The notes under the pieces are model-generated. The model saw only the letters and a program-made list of their open reading frames with translations. It did no database searches and was not told the DNA's origin. A program made the position numbers and the translations under genes. Shown one piece after another: positions 6,872 through 19,400 of a stretch of DNA of 47,554 nucleotides. The stretch covers positions 1 to 47,554 of the forward strand of contig JAFPYX010000007.1 in assembly GCA_017417585.1 (NCBI GenBank), given 5' to 3'. Numbering within the stretch: the stretch's first letter is position 1; every line of letters begins with the position of its first letter. The DNA is from Victivallales bacterium. GTDB lineage: Bacteria > Verrucomicrobiota > Lentisphaeria > Oligosphaerales > Oligosphaeraceae.

Positions 6872-9800
6872 TTATGCCTCCGTCACGGTCACGTTGTTGC
6901 TCCAGCCGGTCGTTGGCACTGCATTCCCGGTGCCTGATGCCATGGACTGGATTCCATAGCGGAAGAAATCGCCCTGCGTGAAGAATGTGTCGACGATTAT
7001 CCAGCGGTTCGATTCGAGGTCGTCGTTGTCGTATGCGTACGTCAGATACCAGTCGTTGGCGTTTTTATACACCGGACCGCCGCCATTGTTGGTCTTGGAT
7101 GAATCGAGGTTGTATCCACCGTTCGCGGCAGCGTTGGAAGCGCCGGACACGATGTAGTCCGCAGACGGCGCGGCCTGCTGCTCTGTGTATTCGGCGGAGA
7201 GTGTGAGCGCGTCCCCTGCCGCAACGGTCACGCTCGATGGCGTTGAAGGCGAGTCGTAGCCCGCCACGCTGGCGTAGGTGATTGCGTAGGTGCCGGGGTC
7301 GAGCGTGGCGGTCTGCCCGCTGGTGTAGGTATTGCCGTCGATGGTCCAGCCGGCGCCCTGCGGCGGAGTGCCGGAGAAGGTCAGCGTCACTGTTGCCGTG
7401 GTCGCAACTGCCGTGTACGCCACGGATGCCGTCTGCGTGCCTCCGGCGGTGAGCGTGACGCTCTGGCTGGACGGTGTGGTGTAGCCAGTGACGCTCTTGC
7501 AGGTGACGGTATAGGTGCCCGGCGCGAGTGTCAGGCTGTCGCCGAAGTCGTGCCAGGTCGTGCCGGAGTCCACGCTCCACTGCGCCCCGGCCGGGGCGGT
7601 GCCCGTATGATTCACCGTCAGCGTGCCCATCTCCAGAGCCTCCAGCGCGGTAATTCTGGACTGCAATGCCGTGATGGTATCGGCAGGGTCGACGAACGGG
7701 CAGGTGCCCGCCACACACGGCGTAATGTCGCTCCAGAGATAGTCAATAGTGAAGCCCGTCAATGTTCGCGTGACAGTATGCGCGTGCCAGATGTATCCGC
7801 CTTGGAAAACAAATTTGATTCCGGTCACTATCTCCGTTTCAACCAGGTGTTGCAACGGATTCGCCGGACTACAGATGCGAGTGTCACCAGGGTCTGCGTC
7901 TTGGAAGTGGGAGTACGGATCCGCGATGGTCGTGTCATACAGATACCATCCCGCGAAGGCCGATTGCGAATCCGGGTCATTCTCTGCGTGGAGCCACTTG
8001 TACTGATACGCTCCGTCCTCTCTGGTGTAGGTTCCCTCGTCTTCATCGTACACGTAGTCGCCGTCCGCATCGTCGTTCTGCGTGCGTCGATAGACCGTTC
8101 CTGTGACCTCTTGCCAAGTGCCACCCCATCCAGCCCAAGGAACCCATTCGGCCTCCCATATCGTGTCCTCATAGGTATATTCGTATGCCTCAGGGAACAG
8201 CACCAGATGGTAGATATGCCCCTTGAGCATTTCTTCCTGGTCGGTGGTGTTTTCGCCACGGCAGATATATACCTTCTCCGTACCGCGAATCGCTGCGTTC
8301 GCCGTCCACTGCGCACTGACATCCGCCAATGAATTCACGTGGGCGACACAGCTATTGAGTGCATTCTGCAAGCCACTGACGTTGGCAATTGTATGAGAAT
8401 GGACTGCCGGAACCGCGCCGATGACGCCACGCGCCGTCTCCTGCTCCTCCGATGAAAGCGTGACATGGTTGCTGTCAGTCAGAGCTGCCTTCACAACGAG
8501 GTTAATCTGCGATGCCCAAATGGGATTATATGCGCCAAGCCTAGATGCAATCTCCTCGTTAGTGGCAGATGCAATCTGCAAACCACCGCTGGATACAATG
8601 ATTCCACGATTAGGCACATACACCACGCCTTTTTCGCTGGAATTGGAGCCTGCCACGGGAAGCAAAGATCGCGAAACTGCGCCGTTCGATAGTCCAGCCT
8701 TGCTTGACAGCGCAGACCAGACCGCCTGGTTCTCCACGGGATTGGTGGAGGAGGAATTCAAGGCCGAGTCAGCCTCGACCGAAGAGGAAGGGGTGGCCCA
8801 CTGCATCCCCCCGTTCACCATTGTCAATACCTGACCGTTGGAGCCGGCGGAAATGACGTCCTGCTTCCCCGCCAGCGCGGAGGAAAGTCCCGAGATGTCG
8901 CCCTGCGAATGGGTGTGGCTATTGCCCGCCTTGCTTGACAGCGCGGACCAGACAGCCTTGTTCTGCACTGCATTGGTGGAGGATGAATTCAAGGCCGAGT
9001 CAGCCTCGACCGAAGAGGAAGGGTTGGCCCACTGCATCCACCCGTTCACCATTGTCAATACCTGACCGTTGGAGCCGGCGGAAATGACGTCCTGCTTCCC
9101 CGCCAGCGCGGAGGAAAGTCCCGAGACGTCGCCCTGCGAATGGGTGTGGCTGGATGAGGCGCGTTCGCGTAGCAAGGTGTTAATCTCATTTTTGTGATAG
9201 AAGTTTTCCATTATCTCCAGGAGTCCCTGCTGCTCGGGACACTTCCACTCGCCCATGTCTCCGTCATAGACCATCAACGCCATCCGGGGGAAGGGTGGAA
9301 CGAAGACATGGGAGATTCCACCGACAGACCAATGGAATGTCGCCTGGTAAACATTGGCAGCCGAAAATATCATCGTGTCATCCGGCCCCAACGGCGGATA
9401 ATTAAGAATAAAGCCGTCCGCAATGTCGGCGCAGCTGTCATTGCACACGAAAAGGACTGCATCGCCATCATGCGGCTCGTAGGGACCGGTAACGCCATCC
9501 GGACGGCGTATGTATCCCTCCCAATACTTGCTAGGGTTCCCAGTATTGGTAGAGAATACGATCTCCACGCCATTTTCCCTGACGTTCAACTTCGATTCCA
9601 GCGCGTAAGCGGCAGCGGCCGCTCCCGCAGAGGACGCCTGTCCAACACATGCGGACGCCTGGGACATGTACCCGCCCGCAGAGGACATGTAGCCCGACGC
9701 CTGGGACATGTACCCGCCCGCAGAGGACATGTACCCCGACGCCTGGGACATGTACCCGCCTGCAGAGGACATGTAATGGCTTGCATGAACCTTGTCGTTC

Positions 9801-10414
9801 AGGGCAGAGGTCGCCTCTCTCAACGCATTTGCTGCGTAGCCCGATGCCTGGGACATGTAGCCCGACGCCTGGGACTCCGCGGACACGGCCAGCCCCGCCG
9901 CGTCAACGGCAGAGGTGCACTGCTGCAGCCACCCGTCGATGCCATTGGCCATCCGCTCGAAGAACCGGTACGCCGCCTCCCGGTCGTAGGGCGCCCCCTG
10001 GGGGCACTGGAGGGTTCGCCGGAGCTGCTCCTGGAGCTGCTGCGCCATCATCACGAAGCGGTCCATCGTCTTCTCCAGGCTCTCCGTGTTGATCCGCCCG
10101 GCGCGTGGCAGGTCAAGCAGCTGGGTCAGCGGCACGTCGCGCGTGACCACCAGCGTCTTCCCGGCGTATGCGCTCAGCGTCGCCGCGTTGAGCGTGACCG
10201 CCACGCCGCCGGAGAGGTAGCTGTCCTGCGCGGGGATGGTGTAGTACCCCGCCGACGACGCGCTTCCGCGCGCCAGGGGCGTGGTCGTGCCCGACGAGTT
10301 GTCCCGCACGGACACGGACAGCTCCGACGGGTCGTGGAACGGCACGGGGAACTGGTAGGCGCTCTGCCCCGCCGAAATCGTGTAAGTCTGGCAATTGCTC
10401 TGGTTGGTCAGCAT
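6872..10414 (-). CDS. Tail fibre protein with T7 gp17-type N-terminus
   Basis: A 1180-residue receptor-binding fibre. Residues 1-165 resemble the virion-attachment domain of T7 gp17 (TYTISAGQSAYQFPVPF; SLEKTMDRFVMMAQQLQEQL). Residues about 172-270 are a shaft of seven-residue repeats (GYMSQAS/GYMSSAG). Residues about 419-571 hold a 77-residue module repeated twice (HTHSQGDVSGLSSALAGKQD). Residues about 922-1086 carry two Ig/PEGA-like beta modules (APGTYTVT, DPGTYAIT), and the last 95 residues are probably the tip. It is twice the length of T7 gp17 (553 residues). The ribosome site is AGGAG; it starts 3 bp after the giant internal protein, and lysis-region genes follow. Confidence 0.88.
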   Translation of the reverse strand: MLTNQSNCQTYTISAGQSAYQFPVPFHDPSELSVSVRDNSSGTTTPLARGSASSAGYYTIPAQDSYLSGGVAVTLNAATLSAYAGKTLVVTRDVPLTQLLDLPRAGRINTESLEKTMDRFVMMAQQLQEQLRRTLQCPQGAPYDREAAYRFFERMANGIDGWLQQCTSAVDAAGLAVSAESQASGYMSQASGYAANALREATSALNDKVHASHYMSSAGGYMSQASGYMSSAGGYMSQASGYMSSAGGYMSQASACVGQASSAGAAAAAYALESKLNVRENGVEIVFSTNTGNPSKYWEGYIRRPDGVTGPYEPHDGDAVLFVCNDSCADIADGFILNYPPLGPDDTMIFSAANVYQATFHWSVGGISHVFVPPFPRMALMVYDGDMGEWKCPEQQGLLEIMENFYHKNEINTLLRERASSSHTHSQGDVSGLSSALAGKQDVISAGSNGQVLTMVNGWMQWANPSSSVEADSALNSSSTNAVQNKAVWSALSSKAGNSHTHSQGDISGLSSALAGKQDVISAGSNGQVLTMVNGGMQWATPSSSVEADSALNSSSTNPVENQAVWSALSSKAGLSNGAVSRSLLPVAGSNSSEKGVVYVPNRGIIVSSGGLQIASATNEEIASRLGAYNPIWASQINLVVKAALTDSNHVTLSSEEQETARGVIGAVPAVHSHTIANVSGLQNALNSCVAHVNSLADVSAQWTANAAIRGTEKVYICRGENTTDQEEMLKGHIYHLVLFPEAYEYTYEDTIWEAEWVPWAGWGGTWQEVTGTVYRRTQNDDADGDYVYDEDEGTYTREDGAYQYKWLHAENDPDSQSAFAGWYLYDTTIADPYSHFQDADPGDTRICSPANPLQHLVETEIVTGIKFVFQGGYIWHAHTVTRTLTGFTIDYLWSDITPCVAGTCPFVDPADTITALQSRITALEALEMGTLTVNHTGTAPAGAQWSVDSGTTWHDFGDSLTLAPGTYTVTCKSVTGYTTPSSQSVTLTAGGTQTASVAYTAVATTATVTLTFSGTPPQGAGWTIDGNTYTSGQTATLDPGTYAITYASVAGYDSPSTPSSVTVAAGDALTLSAEYTEQQAAPSADYIVSGASNAAANGGYNLDSSKTNNGGGPVYKNANDWYLTYAYDNDDLESNRWIIVDTFFTQGDFFRYGIQSMASGTGNAVPTTGWSNNVTVTEA
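8704..9161 (-). repeat. 231-bp tandem duplication in the tail-fibre gene
   Basis: Two nearly identical units with a period of 231 bp (77 codons), for example the segment at 8760 matching 8991. Each encodes HTHSQGD..., an AGKQD segment and a VEADSALNSSSTN segment. Differences are mostly single bases, some changing residues (WMQWAN versus GMQWAT). The duplication keeps frame. Confidence 0.85.
9654..9779 (-). repeat. Three tandem 42-bp repeats coding fibre-shaft heptads
   Basis: A 42-bp unit starting at 9654, 9696 and 9738 encodes two heptads (GYMSQAS and GYMSSAG). Degenerate heptad copies continue to about 9880. The exact phasing points to recent expansion by slippage or unequal crossover. Confidence 0.85.
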
Positions 10415-10417
10415 GCT

Positions 10418-13400
10418 CTATTTCTCCTGCTTCTTCGCCTTGTTCTTCTCGCGCGTGCGTCTGGCCTTGGCCTTCGCGCGTTCCTTCTTCTCCGCCTTCA
10501 AAGTCTCCTCGTCCCGGAGCATCCTCTCCGCCCGGCGCGCCTGGTGCAGCGCGGCGGAACCCGCCACCGGGACCGCGCCGACGCCGGGAAGCACCATGCC
10601 CGCCGTCTCCAGGCTCTCCTCGACGATATTGAGCCAGTCCTCGCCGCTGGTCCAGTCGTCCTTCAGGTTTCCGCCGGAACGCAGGATCGCGGAGAGGTTG
10701 TCCATCAGCTCGTCCGCGCCGGGCGCGTAGGAGTTGCCCCGCATGAAGTGTCCGAAGCGCACCCCCTCTCCCTCCATCGCCCTGACCAGCGTGCGCAGGC
10801 CGTTCTTCACGACGCCGCCAGAGATCGCCACGGAGTCCCACGACCCCATCACGGAGTCCACGATGTAGTCCTCGGCCTCGGCCTCGTCCCAGTAGTCCAG
10901 CAGTCCGTACTTGAGCAGTCCCGATGCCAGCAGCATCAGCGCGGGAACCACCAGGTGGTTGGCCAGGATCGCCCGCCGCGCGGCCGCCCCGTCCGGATTG
11001 CCCGGCGCCAGCGTCTTCGCGAATCCGCTCCAGGTCCGCCCGCCCTTCTCCCATGCCTCGCGGAACGCGACCAGCTCGCGGTTGGAGACCTGGATGGGGT
11101 TGCTCATGAAGAGCGTCAGCGCACGGTAGAGCCCGCCACGGCTGTTCTGGTAGCTGTTCTGGTCCTTGAGGTACGCGCTCTGCTGCGTCTCGTCGGTCGA
11201 GCGCATCCACGCCCGCATGCCCCTCTCGAACGCAGTCGCGTCGGATTCGCCGGCCTTCAGCGCCCCCTCGTAGTTGTGGAGGAACACCGCGTAGCCGCCG
11301 GTCAGCGTCGAGAGGCGGTCGGCGTACTGCGGAAGGGCGTACATCCACTGGACCGCCTTCTCCGCCAGCGGGTGGCACTCGCCCTCCAGCCCCGTCGCCT
11401 TCGCGCTGGCGAGCACGTAGCGCAGGTCGCGGTCCATGCCCCCCTCCAGGCGGTTCTTCAGGTAGTCGCTCTCCAGCGCGGCCTTCGCGAACCGGCGGTA
11501 GAGGTCGCGGTCCCCCAGGTTGAGGAACGCCGTCCCCAGCGCGCGGGCCATCTCGGAGGGCGAGCAGTCGTTGAGATACGCGAAGGTCCCCAGCCACTGC
11601 TTCGCCGCGCTGACGAAGTTGAAGCCCAGCTTGGAGGCCGCGAATACGTGCGTCGCCGCCCCCAGCCAGAAGTCCAGCCGCTCCCCCGCGTCCTGTCCGC
11701 CGCGCAGCAGCTGGACGCGGTCCTTGAGCTTGTCCAGGAACGCCTGGCTGTAGCGGTTCCGTATCGCCTCCTGGACATCGCCCTGCCCCAGCACCCCGTT
11801 GATTTCGTCCAGGGTCGTCCCCCAGGCGAGGAAGTGCGCCTGGTCGCGCATCGCGCCGGCGAACACCTGGAACGCGTCCTGCGTCAGGTCGATTGGGAGG
11901 GTGTGGAACTTCCGCGAGGCCAGGAAGCCCGGCGTGATCGTCGCGGCCTTTCCGCCCCGCTCGGAGAGACCCGCGCCCTGGTTCCGGGCGTAGCGGGTCG
12001 GGAAGTAGTCCTCGTTGTCCGGAAGGTGCGCCCCGAACTTCTCGAAGGCGGCCTGGTCCAGCTCGGCGCGTCCGGCGCGGAACTCGGCCCGCATCCACTC
12101 GCCCATCGCCCGGACCTGCGGATCCAGGAACGCCTCCAGCTGCCGGATCGACTCGTCGTTCCAGCCGTTCCAGCGCATCCCCGCCCGGCAGTCCTCCTGT
12201 CGCCAGGTCAGCCACGCCTGGAGCGCCTGCCCCTGGGAGAGCGCAAGTTCGCGGCGCACCGCCACCTCGTCCTTCGAGGGCAGCAGCACCTGCACTTTGC
12301 CGTCCTTCCGGAGCTGCGCCAGCTCCGCCTTGATCTGGTCGTTCTCGGCCTCGTCCGGCGAGAACTGCACGTCGGACTCCAGCCCCGCGTCGAAGTCGGC
12401 CAGCTGCCGTCTCAGGAATCCGGCGGAGACCTCGTCCAGCCGCCGCACGCCCGCCTCGGTGTCCACCGTCGCGGAGCCCGTCCGTTCGAACTCGTCCAGC
12501 GCACGGCGGGCGGCCTCCGCGTCCACCGCGAGGCGCTGCCCCTTCCTGACGCCCTGGCGGAAGAACGATGTCCCGTCCTCCCGCGAGCCGTACTCGCTCG
12601 AATAGAAGTCGACGAAGATGCCGGTGTGCTCATGCACGTCGCGGACCTTGTGCCACCAGGCCTTGCGCTCCTTCATCGTCCTCGCGCCGGAGATCCTCAC
12701 CACCGCGTCGTTGAAGCGTCCGCCGTCCTGGCGCAGGCGCGTCATCTCTCCGTAGGAGGACTTCTCCACCAGGGCGTAGAGCCGCCCCGCCTCGGTGCCG
12801 TCGAAGCCTTCGCCCATGTTCGCCTCGCCCGCCAGGAACGAGAAGCAGGAGCGCGTGGTCAGGTGGTTCAGCAGCACGGGGCTGTCCAGCCGCCCGCCGT
12901 CGGAGCCCTCGGCCGCCCGTCCCTTCACGTTCCGCGTGCCGGTCAGCTCCGCCTTGAGCTTCGCCGCGGACTGCTTGCGCCGCTCCGTCCGCTCCGCGAT
13001 CTTCTGGGCGTAGTCCGCCTTCCCCGTCTCGGCCAGCCTCCGCAGGTCGGCCAGCGCGGTCGCCGCCTTGGAGTCGGGGGAAGCGCCCAGCCGCCCGTAC
13101 TCCTGCAGGATCGCCATGTCCTCGTCCAGCTCCGCGCGGGACCACCCGCGCTGCCCGTCGTAAACCCGCCCGTCCTCGGAGGTCTCCAGCTGCATCGCCA
13201 GACCGACGTGGTGCGCCATCAGCGCGTCCACCGCCGCGTCGGACATCCTCAGCACCTCCGCGATCCGGTCCACCGTCCGCTGGACGGACGGCACCAGGGA
13301 CACCGGCACGCCCTTCCAGTTGCGCCGCGAGCGGTACCTGTCGGCCAGCTCTGCCAGCGCCTTGCGGTCGCGGGCGCGCCTCGCCTCCATCGCCGCCCAG

Positions 13401-16400
13401 TCCATGTCGTCCATCAGCTTCCGGAACTCCGCCTTGCGCCGCCCCTCGGGGAACTGCCTCGTGGGCTTCGTGTCGTACTGCGCCAGAGCCAGCACCTTTC
13501 CGACATACTTTCCCCCGACCTCGGGGGGCAGATTCGCCCTGGCGAACTCCTCCGCCGCAGTGCGCAGCGCGTCCAGATCAAGGCGGTCGGCCTCGGCCGC
13601 AGCCCGAAGGCTCCGCCGCAGCTCCGCCTCCTCCGTGCGGGCGCGGGCGCGTTGCTCCTTGTATTGGTTCTCCAGACGCTCGACGGCCCTGCGCAGACGC
13701 TCCGCGATCTTCGCACGGTCTCCCTTCCGCGCCTCGGCCACGGCCTGCGGGAGATCCCGCTGTCCCTCGGCATAGCCCCTGACGAAGCCCGCCGCGTCCT
13801 CGATGCCCTCGCGGATTGCCGCGTCAGCCGCCGCGATCTCGCGCTCCGAGAGCCTCGCCACGTCCCGCTCGTCGCCCGTCAGCAGCGTCCAGACCTCCTG
13901 CGCCAGCTCGTGGTCCTCCCGGATCAGCTCCGAGTCGAACCGCTCCCGCGCGTCGATGTGCCTGAGCGCCCGTTCGGCAAGATTCTTCCGCCATTCGGCC
14001 TCGCTGTCCTCGGCGAACTGCCTCTCCTGGGCGGCCTCGCGCCGCCGCGCGTCGCGGTACTCCTCGTCCAGCGCGGCCTCGGTGAGACCGTCGAGGCGGG
14101 CCAGGATGCGGTCCTCCAGCGCCGTCTCGTCGGAGGCCAGGCCCGGATGGTCGTCCAGCACCGCCTTCGCGATCACGTCCACCCCGTAGGAACGGCGGTA
14201 CCTGTCGCCCTGGGAGGACAGCAGACGCTCCCTGGTCCGCTCGTCCAGCCGCTGCCCCGCCTTGGAGAGCCGCCGCCACAGCGGGTCGATGAAGCCGCCA
14301 CGGAACTCCTCGCCCAGCTGACGCGCACCCGGCCGCACGTAGATGCGGCGCAGGTTGAAGTGGTCCGTCAGCGCCTCCCAGAGCGGGTCGGTCTCCCGCA
14401 GCCACTGGTCGCGCCGCTCGCGGAACGCCTTCCGCGCGTCCGGACGCGCCTCCGCGCGGGCCTGTGCCACCAGCTCCGCCAGGCGCTCCTGAGGCAGGGA
14501 CACGCCCAGCCTCGCCAGCTCGATCCGGATGTCGTCGTCGGACTTCCTGGCCCGACCCATCCCGCGCACCAGCTCCGCCACGCGCTTCCCGCCGTCGGAG
14601 AGCGGGTCGGCGTTCTCGGCCTGCGCCCTCTCCAGCGACTCCCGCGCGGCCTCCGCGTCCCCGCAGAGGTTCTGGCGGTCCGCCTCGCGCATGAGCTCCC
14701 CCGCGTCCCGCAGGTCGAAGTTCCGGAAGCCGTGGTCCTTCAGATACTCCAGGCAGGCCTCCGCGTCCGCCATGTCCGTCTCCAGCAGATACGGGCGCAG
14801 CACCGCCACCGCCTGCGCGCCCTCCGTCACCGAATAGGACTCCAGGGAAAGGCGCATGCCGTCGGAGGAGGAATTTTCCGTGTTTTTTCCGGATTTTTCG
14901 TCTAACTGGCTTGCAGACTTGGAATTTGGAGTTACATTGTCTTCTAGGGCACGGGTGCGGAACGTTTCGGACGTTAGCGGAAAGACCGTGGAGGAATCCT
15001 CGGAGAATTCAGGCACCGCAGAGGTGCCCAATTTCTTTTTATACAAGGTCTTATTCGAAAGTTTTCCCCGTCCTTTCCTGACCTCCTCGTAATAATAATA
15101 TTCACTGCCTTTTGCATAGCGATATTTAATTAAATCGTGCCCTTTTCGGTCTTTCCCACCGTATGAAATGTCCTGGCTTTGTGCAACGATTTCTGGAATC
15201 AACAGGTAGTCTTCCGGACGCAACGGTATTTGTCCAGGGAATTTTTCTTTGCCAGTGCCATGTTCGTTCTCCGAATGGTGGATACCGCTGACATCGATCT
15301 GATGAATGGAAATGTCAGACAAATCCAGTCCTGTCAAACGTTCCAGGCGGTGTCGCTCGTCATTGTCAATCTTTGCATATTCAGCAAAGCTGTCGTTGCC
15401 TTTTTCCTGATAAACGGTACCTTTTTGGATAATCGCAGCTATCGCCGTTTGTGTAGAACCTAGCCGCTTTACCAAATTGCCTTTCATTTTGCGAATCTGC
15501 GACTCGCTGAATCCGGAAAGTTGTCTGTCTATTTCGGTCTCATCCTCCCCCAAATTGAACCTGATGTCGTCCTCGCTGCCGGAATAGGTCCCGACGTTGT
15601 CCGTGGCGGACTTGGCCTGGTTGGCTTCCGGAATCATGAACATCCTCGGCTCGCCAGCAAACGGGTTGGGGTTGATGATGACGCCGTCATGGCCGCCATC
15701 GCGCATCGCGTCCAGAATTGCCGCCTGATTGTCGTCCCAGATTTCAACCGCGTCATATTTGAAGATATTGTCGCGGCCAAAGTTCGACCGCCACCAGTTG
15801 CGGTCGATGACCAGCGGATTCTTCATTGACAGGAAGCAGGCTATGACATTGGGATCCGCCGACCCTTCCTTGAAATACGGCTTCGAGTAATCCTCTGCCA
15901 GGCTTTCGCTGCTCGTAAAGAAAAAACCCGTTTCGTCGGCGTTCCAGGTCTCTCCAACCCGGCTCTTGTCAAACGTCCAGAACTGTCCGTTCGGCGTCCA
16001 GTGATAAACCACCCGCGGCTCTCCGTTCCCGTCCAGCACCTTCGAGGCGTTCTGCGAGTCGTTCTCCCAGTCCCCGAACCACGCCTTGAAGGACGGCGTG
16101 CGGACCTGCACCCACAGGCGCTCGTCGAGGAGAGAGTCCTCCCCGTTGGGGGCCTTCATCCACTGCGGCGTGCCCTTGTATTTCCGCACCACCTCGTCGT
16201 ATTCGCGCTCCGCCTGCTCCAGCCGCGCGGCACGGGCGTCGGGTTCGGCCAAAGCGAGGCGCACGCCGTCGGCACCGTCGATTCTCGCCTCCTTCCGCTG
16301 CGCGTCCGGGCGGAAGCCGCCTTCGCGGTTGAGCCTTTCCACCTCCGCGTCGGAGAGGATCCGCACGGGCTTGATGGAGCCGGTCAGAATCCAGTCCTGC

Positions 16401-19400
16401 TTCTCGTCGGCATTGTTGTTGGTCCGGTAGTAATAGTAGCCGTCTTCGGGAATATGGTCAAGCTGGGCTTCCCTGGGATTTGGCTTGCCATTCTTCATCA
16501 AAGACGCCTTGGACGCGGCTTCGGAACGGAAATCATTGTCTGCCGCATATTCAATCTCCACCCACACCTCGTTGGCACGACGCTGGCCTCCTCCGATATG
16601 CGGTGCAGACGGCGCATTTGTAGCGTGCCAGCCAGGACGATATGCAAAAGTGGCGACGGTTCCGCTGCCATTCACGCCGATGTTTTCAATGCGCTGGCTT
16701 CCGTCTGAATAGCGGCCAATTTTCATGAAGCGCTGACCATTGGCCGTCGCCTCGTCCACCTCCTTAACGGAAGGCATGTTTGCCCTGGTGAAAGGCGTGG
16801 CGTTTCCTTCACGGTCCACAACATAAATTCCGTCAGAAAGTTTCTTCAAGTCATCAATATTAGGACTGTCCGCATCATACCATTGGCCAAGCTGCATCTG
16901 GTTCGCCCGGTCGATGAATTGGGCGTAGAGGTTTCCCCTCTCGTCAATCCGCATGAGCTTGTAGCCCTTGAGTGTCCTCTTCGGCGGTTCGGCGGTGCGC
17001 AGGTCGAAGCGCACGGTGTCGGCCCCGGAGAGGCCGCCCGTCTTCGCATCCGAGACCTCGGGGCTTCCGATCCTGCGGTATGCGCGGGCCAGCAGGGTCT
17101 CGATCTCGCGGTCGTCCATGACCACGTCGGAGAGCCATCCGATGCGGGCCAGCAGCATCCGCAAGCGCTGCTTGAACTCGCGCCACCAGGACTGCTCCAC
17201 GCCCCTGTACTCCGAGTTCACGCGCCCGTCCGCGTAGCGGGCGACGAACTCGTCGGCGGCCTCGCGTCTCTGCGCCTCGGTGAGCTTCGGCGTCCGCACC
17301 GTCTCGCCATCGGGCCCGGCGGTCTCGGAGTATTCGGCGGAAGGGAAATACCGTCCCACGACCTCCAGCATCGCGGCCTCGTCGGCGTGGGCGCTCCACA
17401 CCGCGTCCAGCACGCGGTCGTACATCGCCCCCAGCACCTTGCGCACGCCGGCGTGGGCGACGGCCTCGTGGAGCACCAGCTTCGGAAGCTCGGAAGGGCG
17501 CAGCAGGGCCGCGTTCACCCACACCGTGTCGGTGGCGCCGTCGTAGAGTCCGCGCGGAAGACGGGCCTCCTCGCCCATCCCGCGCAGCTTCGCCCGCGCG
17601 GTGCCGGGCAGGTCTCCCTCCCTGATGAAGAAGCGCAGCTTCACGCCCTTCAACTTGGCGGCCAGGCGGTTCACCGCGCGGGCGGTCTCCATCGGGTCGT
17701 GCGGGGCCAGGCGCTCCGCCTCGTGCTCCGCCTCGGCCATCGCCGCGTCACGCTCCAGGCGGGAACGCCTTTCGGCCTCGGTCTCCTCCTGCGCGGGGGC
17801 CGAAGTTCGCGCGGCCTCCCGTCCCGCCTCCGCAACCTCCTGATTTGCAGTTGCGGCCGCAGTTTGCGCAGGGGACGATTTTCCGCCGTCCCGCGTCCCG
17901 GCCAAATTCCGTCCTCCTTGCTCCGCAACCTCCTGATTTGCAGTTGCGGCCGCAGTTTGCGCAGGGGACGATTTTCCGCCGTCCCGCGTCCCGACCAAAT
18001 CCTGTCCGGCGGACAAATCCCGTCCGCCTTGGGCGGTCCCCTTCCGGCGCAGGCCTCCCAGCACCTCTTCGGGATCCCCCAGCGTCATCACGAAATTCCC
18101 CTCTGCCGCCGACTGCGAATACGCGCGGGAGGCCTCCAGATAGGCGTCCATGTCGTGCGGGGACGGCAGGGCGGCGCCAAGGCGGTTCTCGTCCGCCCTT
18201 GTCCGGGCCGCCACGTCCTGCATCACCGCATAGGCGCGGAGCGCCTGCATGACGGCGAACTGCCTTGCGGGGTCGGCCGCGTCGGCGAGGGTGTCGATGG
18301 TCTCGACCAGCTGCGCCTCCTGCCAGGTTGGCGGACGGCGGGCCGAAGCCTCCACGATGGAGAGGCGCACCTGCTCCAGATACGCGGCGTTGGCGGTGAC
18401 CTCGCGCTGCGCCCTCATGACCTGGGAGCCCGTGGCGGCCGCCGCCCATCCGCCGAAGAAGCCGCCGGCGATGGCGCTCTCCGGCACCCCCTCCCACAGG
18501 GCGCGGGCGTAGTCCCCAGCCGTCCAGGACGAGGTGTCCCCCTTCGCCCCGGTCAGGATGTCCACCAGGTTCTCGGAGGTCTGCTCGAAGGCCTCCTGCC
18601 CCGCCTCCGCGGCCACGTTTCCCCCCACGTGGCCGGCCCAGGCCAGCCATGGCGACCTTCCCGCCGGGAGGGAGCCGAACCCCCCGCCGCCGTCGCCGAA
18701 GATCCGCCCGTACATGAGATACGCGGCGCCCGAGTTGATCAGCCCGGTGGCCCCCGCGTTGGTCCAGCGGGCCGCGTCGGACATCTCGGGGACCTCGTTG
18801 CGCAGGTCGGAGTTCTTCTGGTAGGCGGAGTCGGCCCCGATGTACGCGGCACCTCCCAGCGGCCCGAGGAACCACATCGCCAGGAACTGCAGAGCCTGGC
18901 GCGGCGACTCGGACACCAGCATCGCGCCGGTGTTGGCGGCGAAGTCGCCGACGCCGTCCGAGCCGAACACCCCGCCGGACGGCAGGACGTCCGCCATGAC
19001 CTCCCCGCGCCATTCGCTCCAGTCGCGGTTGGCCTGGTCGCGGTATTCGGCCACGCGGTCCATCCACTCCTTGTTCCACCAGTCCATCCCCAGCAGACGG
19101 GAGCCGCCCTCGACCGTCATCATCCAGGCGTTGGTGACCATCTGCCCCGCGCCGAGAAAGCCCGCGCCCGCCGCGTCGCGATACTGCTCGAGGCGGTGTC
19201 CGTGGCGGTCGGTCTCTGGCGGCATCCCCCATGCCGCGCGGTTGCGCTTCCTGATGGCCGCCACGGCGGCGGAGGGACTGTCGCCCTCGCCGTCGCCATA
19301 GCGCTGAATCAGCTCGGGCAGACCGGCCAGAGCCTGCCCCATCGTCAGCTCCCTCGCCGGGTCCAGCGACATGTAGTAGGCGGCCAGTGCCAGCGCATCC

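Noticed and set aside
9600..10414. Diversity-generating retroelement acting on the fibre gene
   Set aside because: No reverse transcriptase gene and no template/variable repeat pair with adenine-specific differences; the repeats are simple tandem duplications.
9194..14905. A 1903-codon open frame on the + strand opposite the fibre and giant genes
   Set aside because: Its product is a chain of R, L, V, G, H and P typical of the antisense of GC-rich codons. It crosses two real genes, has no start signal and no domain.
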